A stretch of 64,000 bases of DNA from JAZGGS01 sp963764825 (GTDB taxonomy: Bacteria > Bacteroidota > Ignavibacteria > Ignavibacteriales > Ignavibacteriaceae), in contig CAVXUA010000009.1 in NCBI GenBank assembly GCA_963764825.1, positions 124,001 to 188,000 on the forward strand. Reading direction: 5' to 3'. Shown here in pieces: positions 27,507-37,291 of this stretch. Position 1 is the stretch's first letter, and each line of letters opens with the position of its first letter. The position numbers and the translations under genes are program-made. A model generated the notes under the pieces. That model searched no databases, was not told where the DNA came from, and worked only from the letters and a program-made list of their open reading frames with translations.

Positions 27507-28280
27507 ATGAAAACTAAACTTGATATTGCCAGGAATTGGCTGCCCCGTTATACGGGCACAGAGCTCAAGGAGTTTGGAGATTATATTCTCCTTACAAACT
27601 TTAACGATTATGTAGAAAAGTTTGCCGAAAAATTTAAATGCGATATTAAAGGAATTGGCAGAACTATGCAGACAGCAACCAATTCTAAAGGATTATCAAT
27701 AATAAATTTTGGAATGGGCTCTGCAAATGCTGCAACAATTATGGATCTCCTTGCAGCTATAAAACCAAAGGGAGTATTGTTTCTTGGAAAATGCGGCGGG
27801 TTAAAAAGATCAACTGAACTTGGGCATTTTATTCTTCCTACAGCCGCAATTAGGGGTGAAGGAACAAGCAACGATTATAAACGCCCTGAGGTTCCGGCTT
27901 TGCCTTCATTTAAACTGCACAAATTTGTCTCTAATAAAATTGTTCAGCGAAAACTGGAATACCGAACGGGAGTTGTTTATACTACCAACAGGCGTGTTTG
28001 GGAGTGGGATCAGAAATTTAAAAGATATCTAAAATCACTTTCTTTAATCGCAATCGATATGGAAACAGCCACATTGTTTATAGTTGGTTTGGTAAATGAA
28101 ATTCCACGCGGTGCACTTTTACTTGTTTCTGATAGACCAATGGTTCCCGAAGGAGTAAAGACTGAAAAATCGGATAGAGCAATTACAAAAAAATATTCTA
28201 AAATGCACCTGGAAATTGGAATTGAAGCTATGACCGAAATTGGTAGTAAGGGTGAGTTTATAAAACATTTTACTTATTAG
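27507..28280 (+). CDS. amn: AMP nucleosidase
   Basis: 257 residues, the short form common in Bacteroidota, without the N-terminal domain of E. coli Amn. Phosphorylase-fold blocks are visible: INFGMGSANAATIMDLL, VLFLGKCGGLK, FILPTAAIRGEGTSNDY, IAIDMETATLFIVG and LLLVSDRPMVPEG. It cleaves AMP to adenine and ribose 5-phosphate, so it controls AMP level and purine salvage. AAGGATTTTC lies before the ATG. It stands alone between longer gaps. Confidence 0.93.
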   Translation: MKTKLDIARNWLPRYTGTELKEFGDYILLTNFNDYVEKFAEKFKCDIKGIGRTMQTATNSKGLSIINFGMGSANAATIMDLLAAIKPKGVLFLGKCGGLKRSTELGHFILPTAAIRGEGTSNDYKRPEVPALPSFKLHKFVSNKIVQRKLEYRTGVVYTTNRRVWEWDQKFKRYLKSLSLIAIDMETATLFIVGLVNEIPRGALLLVSDRPMVPEGVKTEKSDRAITKKYSKMHLEIGIEAMTEIGSKGEFIKHFTY

Positions 28281-28430
28281 AGAAGAAATTTAATTACCAA
28301 CAGCAAATAACAATGAATTTTCAAATCACAAGCTGCAATTTTTCAAACATTTAAATTCTGATATTGAATTTTGGTGCCAAGTTGTAACTCGGTATTCTGA
28401 AAAGTTAGTTTGAAATTTGTTAATTGGGAT

Positions 28431-28703
28431 TTATTTACATTTTGATCCCCGTGACGGATTGTTATTAGTCCTTTCTTTCACCGGTTCTCCTGAACTTTGC
28501 TCTTCCATCTTTTTACCTGCTTTTTGCTCAACCATTATTTCTATAGTTGCCTTCTTATCTTTATCATAAAATTCATGAGTTGCACCAAATAAAACAGTTG
28601 ATTGGAACCCAAACTTACGTTTCCGTGCTATAAAAATAATTCCTGCAAATATTATTACTAATAAAAATCCAACTAATAAGAGAGAAATTAAATCAGATTC
28701 CAT
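28431..28703 (-). CDS. Small single-span membrane protein of unknown function
   Basis: About 90 residues from ATG at 28703, two bases after the TAA of the PAP2 gene, suggesting coupled translation; ATG at 28733 is an alternative start overlapping that gene. One membrane helix (LISLLLVGFLLVIIFAGIIFIA) is followed by a basic patch (RKRKFG) and a polar, charged tail with EQSSGEPVKERTNNNPS. I do not recognise a family. The positive-inside rule places the tail in the cytoplasm. Confidence 0.55.
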   Translation of the reverse strand: MESDLISLLLVGFLLVIIFAGIIFIARKRKFGFQSTVLFGATHEFYDKDKKATIEIMVEQKAGKKMEEQSSGEPVKERTNNNPSRGSKCK

Positions 28704-28704
28704 T

Positions 28705-29319
28705 TTAAACCATACTTCGATTTTTTTTAACATATCTTTCCAATATCCAGCAACAGCTAAGCCATACCATTCCGGCAGACCAGCCGGCTAGAACTTCAGT
28801 AAATGTATGTGTACCGCTAAGTATTCTGCTTACTGCAACTAAAAAGATAAGAGAAGAAACTGCTATTAATGTAAAGCGCCTTGGTTTCTTATTTCTTTGC
28901 CACCTGGTTATAAATACTGCAAGTGTAAAGTAAAAAATTGTAGCCATCATAGTATGACCACTTGGATAGGCAGAAAAGGTTGTCGAAAGAATTTCTATTG
29001 GTTCATAAGGTAGTGTTTCTGCAAAAATTATTTTTAGAACCTGCATAAAAATTCCACCGCCGATAACAACAAATAGAAATTTGTTCAGTCGTTTACGTTG
29101 TTTTCTCAATATGTAATAACCAGTTACAATAATCAGGAAACAAAATAGAATAGAGGCGCCACCCAGTGCAGAAATATCATTGTTTATATGAAGAAACCAT
29201 TCAGGTCCAAAATAATTGCTCCACTTGTTTGTATAACCAAGGTTTTCTATAAGGAATTCATTTATCCGCTCGGAAATCTCGGAAGTAAGCCCCGTAAGAG
29301 TGAATAGGAATAGAATCAA
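28705..29319 (-). CDS. PAP2 family lipid phosphatase, 5' end uncertain
   Basis: 204 residues as opened by TTG at 29319, six membrane segments. The active-site motifs are LKIIFAETLP (motif 1; Leu where Arg of KxxxxxxRP is expected), AYPSGHTMMA (motif 2) and SRILSGTHTFTEVLAG (motif 3; Glu for the usual Asp). The frame stays open upstream (EHKYHYDHNLERKKKYWAVF) to about 29440 without an ATG, while an ATG at 29416 lies one frame off, so a one-base indel near 29395 may have split off the true N-terminus. The family dephosphorylates undecaprenyl pyrophosphate or phosphatidate in the membrane. The altered motif 1 leaves activity uncertain. Confidence 0.8.
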   Translation of the reverse strand: MILFLFTLTGLTSEISERINEFLIENLGYTNKWSNYFGPEWFLHINNDISALGGASILFCFLIIVTGYYILRKQRKRLNKFLFVVIGGGIFMQVLKIIFAETLPYEPIEILSTTFSAYPSGHTMMATIFYFTLAVFITRWQRNKKPRRFTLIAVSSLIFLVAVSRILSGTHTFTEVLAGWSAGMVWLSCCWILERYVKKNRSMV

Positions 29320-29517
29320 ACTTAAAGAAAGAAGAAATACTGCCCAATATTTTTTCTTTCGTTCAAGATTATGATCGTAATGGTATTTATGCTCTTTCAG
29401 TGATGATTCCAGGCATTGCCGCTGATAGCTATATAATTTTTATTAAATATTTTCTTAAAGATAAGAAAAATGGAAGGTAATTATAACAGGAAAAGTATTT
29501 TGGTATGGCAGTAATTA

Positions 29518-29542
29518 AAGCGTCCCCTTAAAGGGGACGCTT
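29518..29542 (-). terminator. Terminator after the acidic exported protein gene
   Basis: A 10-bp stem AAGCGTCCCC / GGGGACGCTT with a 5-base loop. It lies 19 bases after the restored stop codon at 29562. The T-run is short on either side. Confidence 0.65.
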
Positions 29543-29595
29543 CTAAGGAGGTAGTAGTTATTTAATCGTCATCTTTGTCTTCATCATATTCTTTT

Positions 29596-30195
29596 TCAAT
29601 AATTATTTTTCTTCACTTTTTTATGATCGCCATCTTCATCAATCTCTATCAGCATCTCGTTTCCATGTTCTGATTTCATCTTATCCAGGAATTCATCCGC
29701 TTCTTCTCCCTCGTAAACTTCTGTTTTTTCCTCGCCATTTTCCTTGGTGGTAATGGTTACTTTCTTCTTACCATCTTCAATTTCAACTTTAACTTTCTTT
29801 TCGATTCCATCGTGTTTACCCATATCAAAATCTTTGGAAATAAAAATATCAATATCCTCGTCACCTTCTTCAGAAATTTTTATAACTTTTTTATTCCCAT
29901 CTTCATCAATCATAATTATTTTACCATCGTGATGCTCAAATTCATCATCATCACTATGCCACATAAAACTATGTGATTTAGAAAGACTTGATTTCATCTT
30001 TTTAAAAAGAGTTTTTGCTTCATCTCCTTCAAACGAGTATTCCTCTCCACCGGCAGTTATTGTGACTTTATCAACATTACCTTCAATCTTTTTTACTTTA
30101 TCTTTAAGTTCATCCTGTGCATAACTAAGAATACCAAACAGGAAAAAGATTGGAAGAAAAGTTAAGTATGTTTTTGTGACATTTAATATTGACAT
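29596..30195 (-). CDS. Acidic exported protein, C-terminus shifted; divergent from the two-component system
   Basis: 199 residues with a signal peptide (to about residue 26, LSYAQ). The mature part is rich in Asp, Glu, Lys and His with repeated short strands (KVTITAGGEEYSF, KKVTITTKENGEEKTEV, MLIEIDEDGDHKKV). The frame ends in KKNNY-stop, but one base fewer in the T-run at 29606-29610 would extend it by an acidic tail (EKEYDEDKDDD) to a stop at 29562-29564, giving about 210 residues. I know no family for it. It is transcribed away from the histidine kinase across a 139-base gap, like exported inhibitors or targets of envelope two-component systems such as CpxP; this is inference only. Confidence 0.7.
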   Translation of the reverse strand: MSILNVTKTYLTFLPIFFLFGILSYAQDELKDKVKKIEGNVDKVTITAGGEEYSFEGDEAKTLFKKMKSSLSKSHSFMWHSDDDEFEHHDGKIIMIDEDGNKKVIKISEEGDEDIDIFISKDFDMGKHDGIEKKVKVEIEDGKKKVTITTKENGEEKTEVYEGEEADEFLDKMKSEHGNEMLIEIDEDGDHKKVKKNNY

Positions 30196-30334
30196 CTATT
30201 TCTCCTTTTTATTTTGATTATTTCATCCCAAATTTATTAAAGATAAATTCAATATGTTGTTAAAAGGGTGTTAATAAATGTTAAAAAATGTTAACTATCG
30301 TGATTTAGAGCCGTCTAAAAGTTAAATTTACTCT

Positions 30335-31907
30335 ATGAAAGAGAATCAACTGAAAATAATTATCATCCTTATGAGCATTGCACTTGCTGGTTTAATTGCT
30401 GTTCAGGGTTACTGGATTAAAAATGCGATTGACATCGCGAATGAAAAATTTGATAAGGATGTTGCCGAAGCTTTGTTAATGACTGTTACTAGAATTGAAA
30501 AAGAAGAAACTAAAGATTTTGTAGTAAAAAAGTTTTTGGATGAAGATGAACTTATAATATATAAATCCGATTCTTCTTTATCTCATACAGTAATAAAAGG
30601 CAATAACAGGAATAATTTTGTATGGAATTATTCAACTCATCCAGAAAGACATATTGAAGTAAACAGTTCGGGAGATAGTGCAGAAGCATCTTTATTTATT
30701 ACGTTTGAAGAAGATATTGATGAAGATGATGAAAAGGACCAAGATGAAATAAATATTAAAAAACAATATGTTATAAGAAGGCAGGTCGATTCCCTGCTTG
30801 ATAGAAAAAGTAATGTTGTGAGCGAAGTAGTAACTGAACTGCTAACCTTAAGTGAGAATATTTCTCTTGTTGAAAGGTTAAATGAATCAGAAATTGATTC
30901 ATTTTTATCAGATGCACTAAATGGTAAAAGTATTTCGGCTGAATTTGAATTTGCTGTAAAATCATCTGAACCTGATACATTTATTTTTGCAAATAAAAAC
31001 GAAGAAACTGAATTTCTTTTAAATTCACCCTACAAGGCAAGGTTATTTCCGCACGAAGTTTTTACAGAACCCGGATATTTGGTAATCTATTTTCCCGGCA
31101 GAACAAGTTACCTGCTTGGAACAATTGCATCAATACTTTTAATTTCCTTGCTAGTAATTTCTGTAATTATTTTTCTTTATTATAAAACCGTAAATATTTT
31201 GCTTCGCCAAAAAAGATTGTCCGAAATAAAGAGCGATCTGATTAATAATATTACACACGAATTTAAAACTCCAATTTCTACCATCTCTCTTGCCAGCGAA
31301 GCATTGAATGAGCCCGGACTAATGAAGGAAAAAGATTCCGTTAAAAAATATTCCAGGATAATTGGCGAAGAAACTTCCCGGCTTGGCAAAATGGTTGAAT
31401 CATTACTTAATACCGCAGCGCTGGAAAAAGATCAATTTAAACTTGCAAAATCTTTAGTGAATGTTCATAATATCATTAATGAAATATTAGAAAAGTTCTT
31501 TCTTATCAACGGAGATAAGAAAGCGGTCATTAAATTAGAATTAGTTTCTGACAGACCTGTAATAAATGCCGACCTGATGCACATAAGAAATATTATTAAC
31601 AATCTTCTGGATAATGCAGTAAAATATTCAGGTGAAAAACCGGAAATAAAAATTAAAACTACTTCTAGTGCTGGAGGGCTTCAAATATCAGTTGCAAGAT
31701 AACGGACCGGGTATTACCAAATATCATCAAAAAAGAATTTTTGATTCATTCTACCGAGTGCCAACGGGTGATAGGCATGATGTGAAAGGATATGGAATTG
31801 GATTGAGCTATGTTAAAAAAATTGTTGAAGCACATAATGGAACGATAAATGTAGAAAGCGAACAAGGCAAAGGAACTTTTTTTAAAATAATTTTACCTTA
31901 TGAGTAG
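30335..31907 (+). pseudogene. Membrane sensor histidine kinase, frameshifted in the ATPase domain
   Basis: About 523 residues when joined. Two membrane spans (about 8-27 and 259-283) flank a periplasmic sensor region rich in Asp/Glu. HisKA has NITHEFKTPISTISLA (phospho-acceptor His308), and the N box NIINNLLDNAVKYSG follows. The frame then breaks at about 31691-31694, just before the G1 box: removing one base gives SVQDNGPGI, and the second frame carries FDSFYRVPTGDRH...GYGIGLSYVKKIVEAHNG to the stop at 31907. As written the product lacks ATP binding. The stop overlaps the regulator gene by 8 bases. Probable indel error, possible inactivation. Confidence 0.85.
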
Positions 31908-32595
31908 AAGAAAGAAAAATATACTGTTGGTTGAGGATGATCCAAATCTTGGCTCCCTACTTAAGGATTATTTATCCCTTAAAGATTACATCGTTACGCG
32001 CAGTATAAATGGTGAAGACGGGAAAAATATTTATGCTGAACGTTCGTTTGATCTGTTGATACTTGATGTGATGATGCCTAAGCTTGATGGATTTACACTT
32101 GCTAAATATATTCGTAAAACTGATAAGCAAACACCCATTATATTTTTAACCGCAAAATCTATGCTGGAAGACAGGTTAAAGGGATTAAAAATTGGCGGCG
32201 ATGATTATATTACTAAACCTTTCAGCAGTGAGGAATTATTGCTTAGGATTGATAATATTTTTAAACGTACAACCACAGCTGGACAACTTAGCCATGAAGA
32301 TAAGGTGTTTAAGTTTGGTAGCTTTGTTTTCGATTATAAAAAACGAACGTTAAGTAACGGGAAAATTAAAAAGCCATTAACTTCTAAAGAATCAGAACTT
32401 CTTAAACTACTTGCACAAAATAAAAATGAAGTTGTAGCAAGATCGGTTGCTCTAGTGGAAATCTGGAAGAATGAGAACTATTTTACATCGCGCAGTATGG
32501 ATGTCTTCATTACTAAACTCCGAAGCTACATTAAAGTTGATCCTTCCGTGGAAATTATAAATGTACACGGAACCGGCTTCAAGCTTATCGACTGA
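31900..32595 (+). CDS. OmpR/PhoB family response regulator
   Basis: 231 residues. The receiver domain has the acidic pocket (Glu12, Asp13, Asp14), phospho-acceptor Asp56 in LLILDVMMPKLDG and Lys106 in DYITKPF. The C-terminal winged helix (about 135-231) carries LTSKESELLKLLAQNKNEVVAR and SRSMDVFITKLRSYI. It is the partner of the overlapping histidine kinase and probably controls this locus and, by analogy with other envelope systems, the divergent acidic protein. The start overlaps the kinase stop, which indicates translational coupling. Confidence 0.96.
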   Translation: MSRRKKNILLVEDDPNLGSLLKDYLSLKDYIVTRSINGEDGKNIYAERSFDLLILDVMMPKLDGFTLAKYIRKTDKQTPIIFLTAKSMLEDRLKGLKIGGDDYITKPFSSEELLLRIDNIFKRTTTAGQLSHEDKVFKFGSFVFDYKKRTLSNGKIKKPLTSKESELLKLLAQNKNEVVARSVALVEIWKNENYFTSRSMDVFITKLRSYIKVDPSVEIINVHGTGFKLID

Positions 32596-32690
32596 TTATT
32601 TTTCCACCCATCATCTTTTGTGTGAAAAATTGCATTTAAATCTATATTTTCCTTAGCGGTTTTAATCTGAAAAAAATATTAGGAGAAAAT

Positions 32691-34590
32691 ATGTTCAGGA
32701 GTTCAGTAATCATTAGTTTTTTAGCAATTTTATTTTTTGTTTTAATTTCTTGCAGCCAACATCCAGAATTTTCTGGCAGCTTTGGTTACACGCCTTCAAG
32801 TCCAAATCCTGCAGAAGAAATAACAATTAGATACAACCCGGACAGTACTATCCTTTCAGGGATGGACGAGGTAAAATGCATAGCTTATTTATACGGCAAC
32901 GAATTGAATAATACGGTTGATGTACCGCTAAACAAAGATGGAAATATGCTAATGGGAAAATTAACAACTGAAGAAAATACTTTAGGTGTTATTTTAAAAT
33001 TTAAATCTGGGGAAGTTGTTGATAACAATGATAAAAGTGGTTACATAATTTTCTTAACTGGTAATGATGGAGAAAGATTGCCCGGTAGTTTAGCTGGATT
33101 AGCTGCGGCGCACAATAAATGGGGCGCCTATTATATTGATTTAGAAAGGGATAGAGATAAAGCGTATAACTTTTTTGAAGAGGAATTTAAAAGCGAACCC
33201 GCAGGTTAAAAAAGAATTTTTACAACCCTATTTTGAAACCGTAAATGTTGTTAGAGTAGAAGATAGTGAAACCATAATAACGGCAGAACTTGAAGCGCTG
33301 GAAAAAAGGAATGAATTAAGCGAAGTGAATTACAAACTTCTTACAGATTGGTATTCTAAGTTGAACAACTTCGAAAAGGTGGAATTCTATGAAAAGATTA
33401 TAAATGAAAAATTTCCGCAAAGCGAATATGTTCAAATACAAAAATACCTGGAATTTAGAAACATAGAAGATGTGAATGTTAAAATAGCTTTTGCAGAAAA
33501 ATATGAAAATGAACATCCTGGAAGTGAATACATAGAATATATGCATGATCTAATCACAAACTCCTACAGAGATGCAAAAAACTATAAATCAGCTTACGAA
33601 TTCTTAACAAACAAATCTAATAAAGTTAGTACTTACAGATTTTATTCGGTTGCAAAAAGAATGATAGACGAAAAAACAGATATGGAAACCGCGCTTGAGA
33701 TTGCAAAACTCGGTGTTGAAAAAAACAGGCAGGAAGTTAAATATCCATCAGGAGAGAAACCTGAATTTTATTCTGATAGCGAATGGAAAGAAGAAAGAGA
33801 GTATTACCTTGGTCTTAGTCTATTTGCATACGGAAACATTTTATATAATATGGATGAAAAAAGTAATTCGTTGTCCCCACTGGAAGAAGCGGTTGATTTA
33901 ACAAGACGTGAAGACGGTTCTGTAAATGAGCTCTATTCAAAAACACTTGTGGAGAACGGTGTTTACGGAAAAGCTATTGATGAAATTTCTACATTTATTG
34001 AAGCAGGGCACGGTACTGCTATCATGAAAGACCTTTTAAAAGAAGCCTACATTAATGAAAAAGGAAGTGATAAAGGTTTTGGTAAGTATGCAGCAAGATT
34101 TGAGGATGCAGCAAAAGAAAAACTCAAATTAAAACTTGAAAAAGAGATGATACTCGAACCTGCTCCTGCTTTTACTTTAAATGATCTTGATGGAAACATC
34201 ATCTCGCTTTCTGATTACAAGGGTAAAACTGTTATTGTAGATTTTTGGGCAACATGGTGTGGTCCCTGTCGGGCATCCTTCCCCGGTATGAAAATATCTG
34301 TAGAAAAATACAGTGATAATGAAAATGTTAAATTCCTTTTTGTTAACAGCTGGGAAAGAGTTGAAGATAAACATAAAAGCGCATCTGAATTTATTTTTAA
34401 AAATGAATATCCTTTCCAGGTACTTATGGATGAAGAGAATAAAGTAATAGAAATGTTTAAGGTAAGCGGTATCCCAACTAAATTTATTATAGATGGTGAA
34501 GGAAACATAAGATTTAAAAGTGTTGGTTTTCCCGGAACTGATGAGCAATTAGTTGAGGAGATGGACATGATGATTTCAATGCTAAATTAA
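32691..34590 (+). pseudogene. TlpA-like thioredoxin-fold lipoprotein, frameshifted
   Basis: About 632 residues when joined. The N-terminus is a lipoprotein signal (LISC, acylated Cys near 21). The first frame stops at 33209 after EEEFK-SEPAG; one base fewer in the A-run at 33189-33192 gives EEEFKANPQVKKEFL and continues without break to 34590. The middle is a helical, TPR-like solenoid. The C-terminal TlpA domain has VDFWATWCGPCRASFPG (redox Cys about 523 and 526) and GIPTKFIIDGEG with the cis-Pro. It would act as an envelope disulfide reductase. A terminator follows the stop. It is either an indel error or a broken gene. Confidence 0.85.
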
Positions 34591-34620
34591 TTTCTTAAGC
34601 TGGGTACACTACTTGGTTTT

Positions 34621-34642
34621 ACGGCTCCTTTATGGGAGCCGT
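34621..34642 (+). terminator. Rho-independent terminator after the TlpA-like gene
   Basis: An 8-bp GC-rich stem ACGGCTCC / GGAGCCGT, 6-base loop, followed by TTTATTATT on the plus strand. It lies between the convergent TlpA-like and mltF genes. Confidence 0.8.
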
Positions 34643-34646
34643 TTTA

Positions 34647-36056
34647 TTATTCAGTAAACTTTTTATAATGCTCATACCGTTCGAAAATTTCCTTAACATA
34701 TTTAACGGTTTCTATCCCACGGCAGTAACCATTCCTTACAACTTCATCATTGTAATATTTTGGTTTTGATTTTTGTAAAAGGTAAAACTCAACATTATCA
34801 TCCCAAACATTAAAATTTGCTTCGTATTTTACTGCAAGTCTTCTTGCATCATCTATGTGCCCGCGCCCTACATTATAAGATGCAAGCACAAATTTTATCC
34901 TTTCAGTTGAATCTTCAATAAATGCACTCCAATATTTTTCAAGAGAAAGTAAAAACTTTGTCCCGGCTTTAATATTTGATAACGGATCGTATAAATTTGT
35001 GGTGCCGTACATCTTTCCTGTAGATGGTAATAGCTGCATTATACCAACTGCTCCCGCCCACGATTTTGCATTCGGTTGAAACTGGCTTTCTTGGTAAATC
35101 TGTGATGCAATCAATCTCCAGTCCCAGTTAAGCTTTTGTGCGCTTTCTTTTATTTGCTCATCGTAGCCAGAAATTTTTCCACCTTTGAGCAAAAGGTACT
35201 CGCTTGCAACTCTTCTTTTATAAGAATACCTGTTTTTGTAATACCTGTTATAAATAACAGCAAAGTACTCTGTGCTCTTAATACTATCCAACCAGTAATT
35301 AATTGTATCTCGCAATTCAGTTGAATTCTTTTTTACACCCCATGCAATTCGTTGTGAAAGGGAAATGTCTGTTTTTACATCGATATTCTTGTATGATGCC
35401 TCATTGAGCAGAGCAATATTTTCATCAGAAATTGTATAATCAATTTCACCATTTGCTACCTGCTCAATTAAATCTTCAATTGTAAGTTCCGGATCGGCTT
35501 CAACTACGATAATATCTCCACCAATCTCCTCCGATAAATTATTTAATCTTGGTATGTAAGATGATGCGCCTCGTACAACAACAGTTTTTCCAATCAACTC
35601 TACTGGATCGCGAATTAATTCTTTTTCAATTTGATGAGTCATCATCTTACGCCATTTATCCGGCTTACGCTGCACAAGTACCTGCTTTGTTGTGTTATAG
35701 TAATTTACAAATGAAATCCTTTCAGCCCGTTCTTTTGTAATTGTTAAATTGAAAGCAATAAGATCGCCTTTCTTTTCATCTAACATTGTAAACATATCGT
35801 TGATATTATTCACAAGAATAAACGCAGGGGTAACGCCAAGATACTCCGATAGTTTTTGTACAAGATCATGTTCAAAACCCATTGGCTGACCTTTGTAAAT
35901 AAAATAGCTATAGGCGTTGTAACCTGTAAGTACGAATATTGTATCTTTTTGAAGAATGTTATCCAGTTCGGATTTAGGTGTGTCTTTTGTGTTATCACCG
36001 CAGGCAGTAAGCAAAATTGAGAGTAGCAAAGCTAAACTAGCTAATAGCTTTTTCAT
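34647..36056 (-). CDS. mltF: Membrane-bound lytic murein transglycosylase F
   Basis: 469 residues. A lipobox (LLTAC, Cys19) is followed by a solute-binding-protein-like (SBP_bac_3) domain (about 35-270) and a C-terminal SLT domain. The SLT domain shows QIYQESQFQPNAKS with the catalytic Glu323, GAVGIMQLLPST, and NIKAGTKFLLSL. It cleaves the glycan strands of peptidoglycan between MurNAc and GlcNAc from the outer-membrane side; in MltF the N-terminal domain senses muropeptides. Order and length match E. coli MltF. Convergent with the TlpA-like gene. Confidence 0.94.
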   Translation of the reverse strand: MKKLLASLALLLSILLTACGDNTKDTPKSELDNILQKDTIFVLTGYNAYSYFIYKGQPMGFEHDLVQKLSEYLGVTPAFILVNNINDMFTMLDEKKGDLIAFNLTITKERAERISFVNYYNTTKQVLVQRKPDKWRKMMTHQIEKELIRDPVELIGKTVVVRGASSYIPRLNNLSEEIGGDIIVVEADPELTIEDLIEQVANGEIDYTISDENIALLNEASYKNIDVKTDISLSQRIAWGVKKNSTELRDTINYWLDSIKSTEYFAVIYNRYYKNRYSYKRRVASEYLLLKGGKISGYDEQIKESAQKLNWDWRLIASQIYQESQFQPNAKSWAGAVGIMQLLPSTGKMYGTTNLYDPLSNIKAGTKFLLSLEKYWSAFIEDSTERIKFVLASYNVGRGHIDDARRLAVKYEANFNVWDDNVEFYLLQKSKPKYYNDEVVRNGYCRGIETVKYVKEIFERYEHYKKFTE

Positions 36057-36185
36057 AAGGTGAAGTTCTGTTTTAGAGTAATTCTTTTTTCTATTTGAAG
36101 TTACAAAAAAGGGAGTATCACTTCAACTAAATAAATTGATTTGAAATTAATAGCTTTATAAGTTTTTTGTCTAAAACTACTCTTT

Positions 36186-37052
36186 CTATATTCGTTTTCT
36201 GAATCCTTCTCCTAATACTTCGTGCACATTGTTAACAGTTACAAAAGCATTGGGGTCAATCTCTTTTATAAGATGAGTAAGTTTACCAAGCTCCCTAAGA
36301 GTAACAACTGTAAAAATCATTTCTCTTTCAATATTTTTATAAAGTCCTCTTGTTTTAATAGCAGTTGCACCCCTACTGAAGTCGTTCATAATAACTTCAG
36401 CAATCTCTTTATTCTTATCAGAAATGATGTAAGCCGTTCTTGCATAATCAAATCCGTCAATTATCACATCAATCAATCTGCTGGCTACAAATAAAAGGAA
36501 GAGTGCATAAAGGGTTAATGTAATGGCTGCTCTTTCACCACCCAAATCTTTTAATTCAATTATTACTCCCGCAATACAGATAACAAAAAAATCAATGATC
36601 ATTATTGCCATTCCAGGTTTAATCCCAATTTTCTTCTGCATTATTGCCGCAATAATATCTGTGCCTGCAGTTGAACCGCGGAATTTAAAAACTATACCTA
36701 GTCCTAAGCCAAGCAGGGCTGCCCCGATCAATATCAGGAAAAGAAAATCATTTTGCTGAAGGTTAAAAATTGGAGTGGATTCTTGTAGTTTGATAAAGTT
36801 AGATCCCGGTACATCTCCTCTAAAAAAATCAATAAAAAAGGAATTAAGCGTGAATCCAAAAAAAGTTCTCAACCCAAACTGCGTTCCAAGTTCTTTAACT
36901 CCCCAAATGTAGAGAGGAATATTTAAGACCCAAATCATAAGCCCGATAGGAACTGCTCCGCCAGTAAGATAGTAAACTGCCATTGATAAACCACTTACCC
37001 CACCAGGAACTACCCGCGCATCAACCAGGAAAACTCCTATGCCTATTGCCAT
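36186..37052 (-). CDS. YitT family membrane protein (DUF161 plus DUF2179), N-terminus probably cut by a frameshift
   Basis: 288 residues from ATG 37052. The membrane part starts at once with GVFLVDARVVPGGVSGLSMAVYYLTG and FKFRGSTAGTDIIAAI, and the C-terminal DUF2179 domain with MIFTVVTLRELGKLTHLIKEIDPNAFVTVNNVHEV is complete. Upstream the same frame stays coding-like (KDISKGLKFNKNSIRDYIFIAFGAA) but lacks a start. An ATG at 37135 behind AAGGA lies one base out of frame; one extra A in the run at 37128-37132 would give a 316-residue protein. The function of YitT proteins is unknown; DUF2179 may bind a ligand. Confidence 0.85.
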   Translation of the reverse strand: MAIGIGVFLVDARVVPGGVSGLSMAVYYLTGGAVPIGLMIWVLNIPLYIWGVKELGTQFGLRTFFGFTLNSFFIDFFRGDVPGSNFIKLQESTPIFNLQQNDFLFLILIGAALLGLGLGIVFKFRGSTAGTDIIAAIMQKKIGIKPGMAIMIIDFFVICIAGVIIELKDLGGERAAITLTLYALFLLFVASRLIDVIIDGFDYARTAYIISDKNKEIAEVIMNDFSRGATAIKTRGLYKNIEREMIFTVVTLRELGKLTHLIKEIDPNAFVTVNNVHEVLGEGFRKRI

Positions 37053-37239
37053 TATTGCAGCACCAAATGCAATAAAAATATAATCCCGAATTGAATTTTT
37101 ATTAAACTTTAAACCTTTTGAAATATCTTTTTCATAATAATTCCTTAATAATTAGTTCTTTTCAACAACTCTCAATATCTATTTTGTTTGATGCTAAAAT
37201 TAAGCAGAATAAAATTTTATTGGTGGATTAATAAAAAAA

Positions 37240-37267
37240 AGTCACGGCTAATAATTGAACCGTGACT
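37240..37267 (-). terminator. Rho-independent terminator after the lipoprotein gene
   Basis: An 8-bp stem AGTCACGG / CCGTGACT with a 12-base loop, followed on the minus strand by eight Ts. It lies 24 bases after the stop at 37292. Confidence 0.85.
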
Positions 37268-37291
37268 CTAAAATCCTGCTTTAAAAATAGA

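Noticed and set aside
32691..34590. Programmed frameshifting as the reason for the split TlpA, kinase and OPT genes
   Set aside because: The sites share no slippery sequence or downstream hairpin, lie in unrelated genes and shift in both directions.
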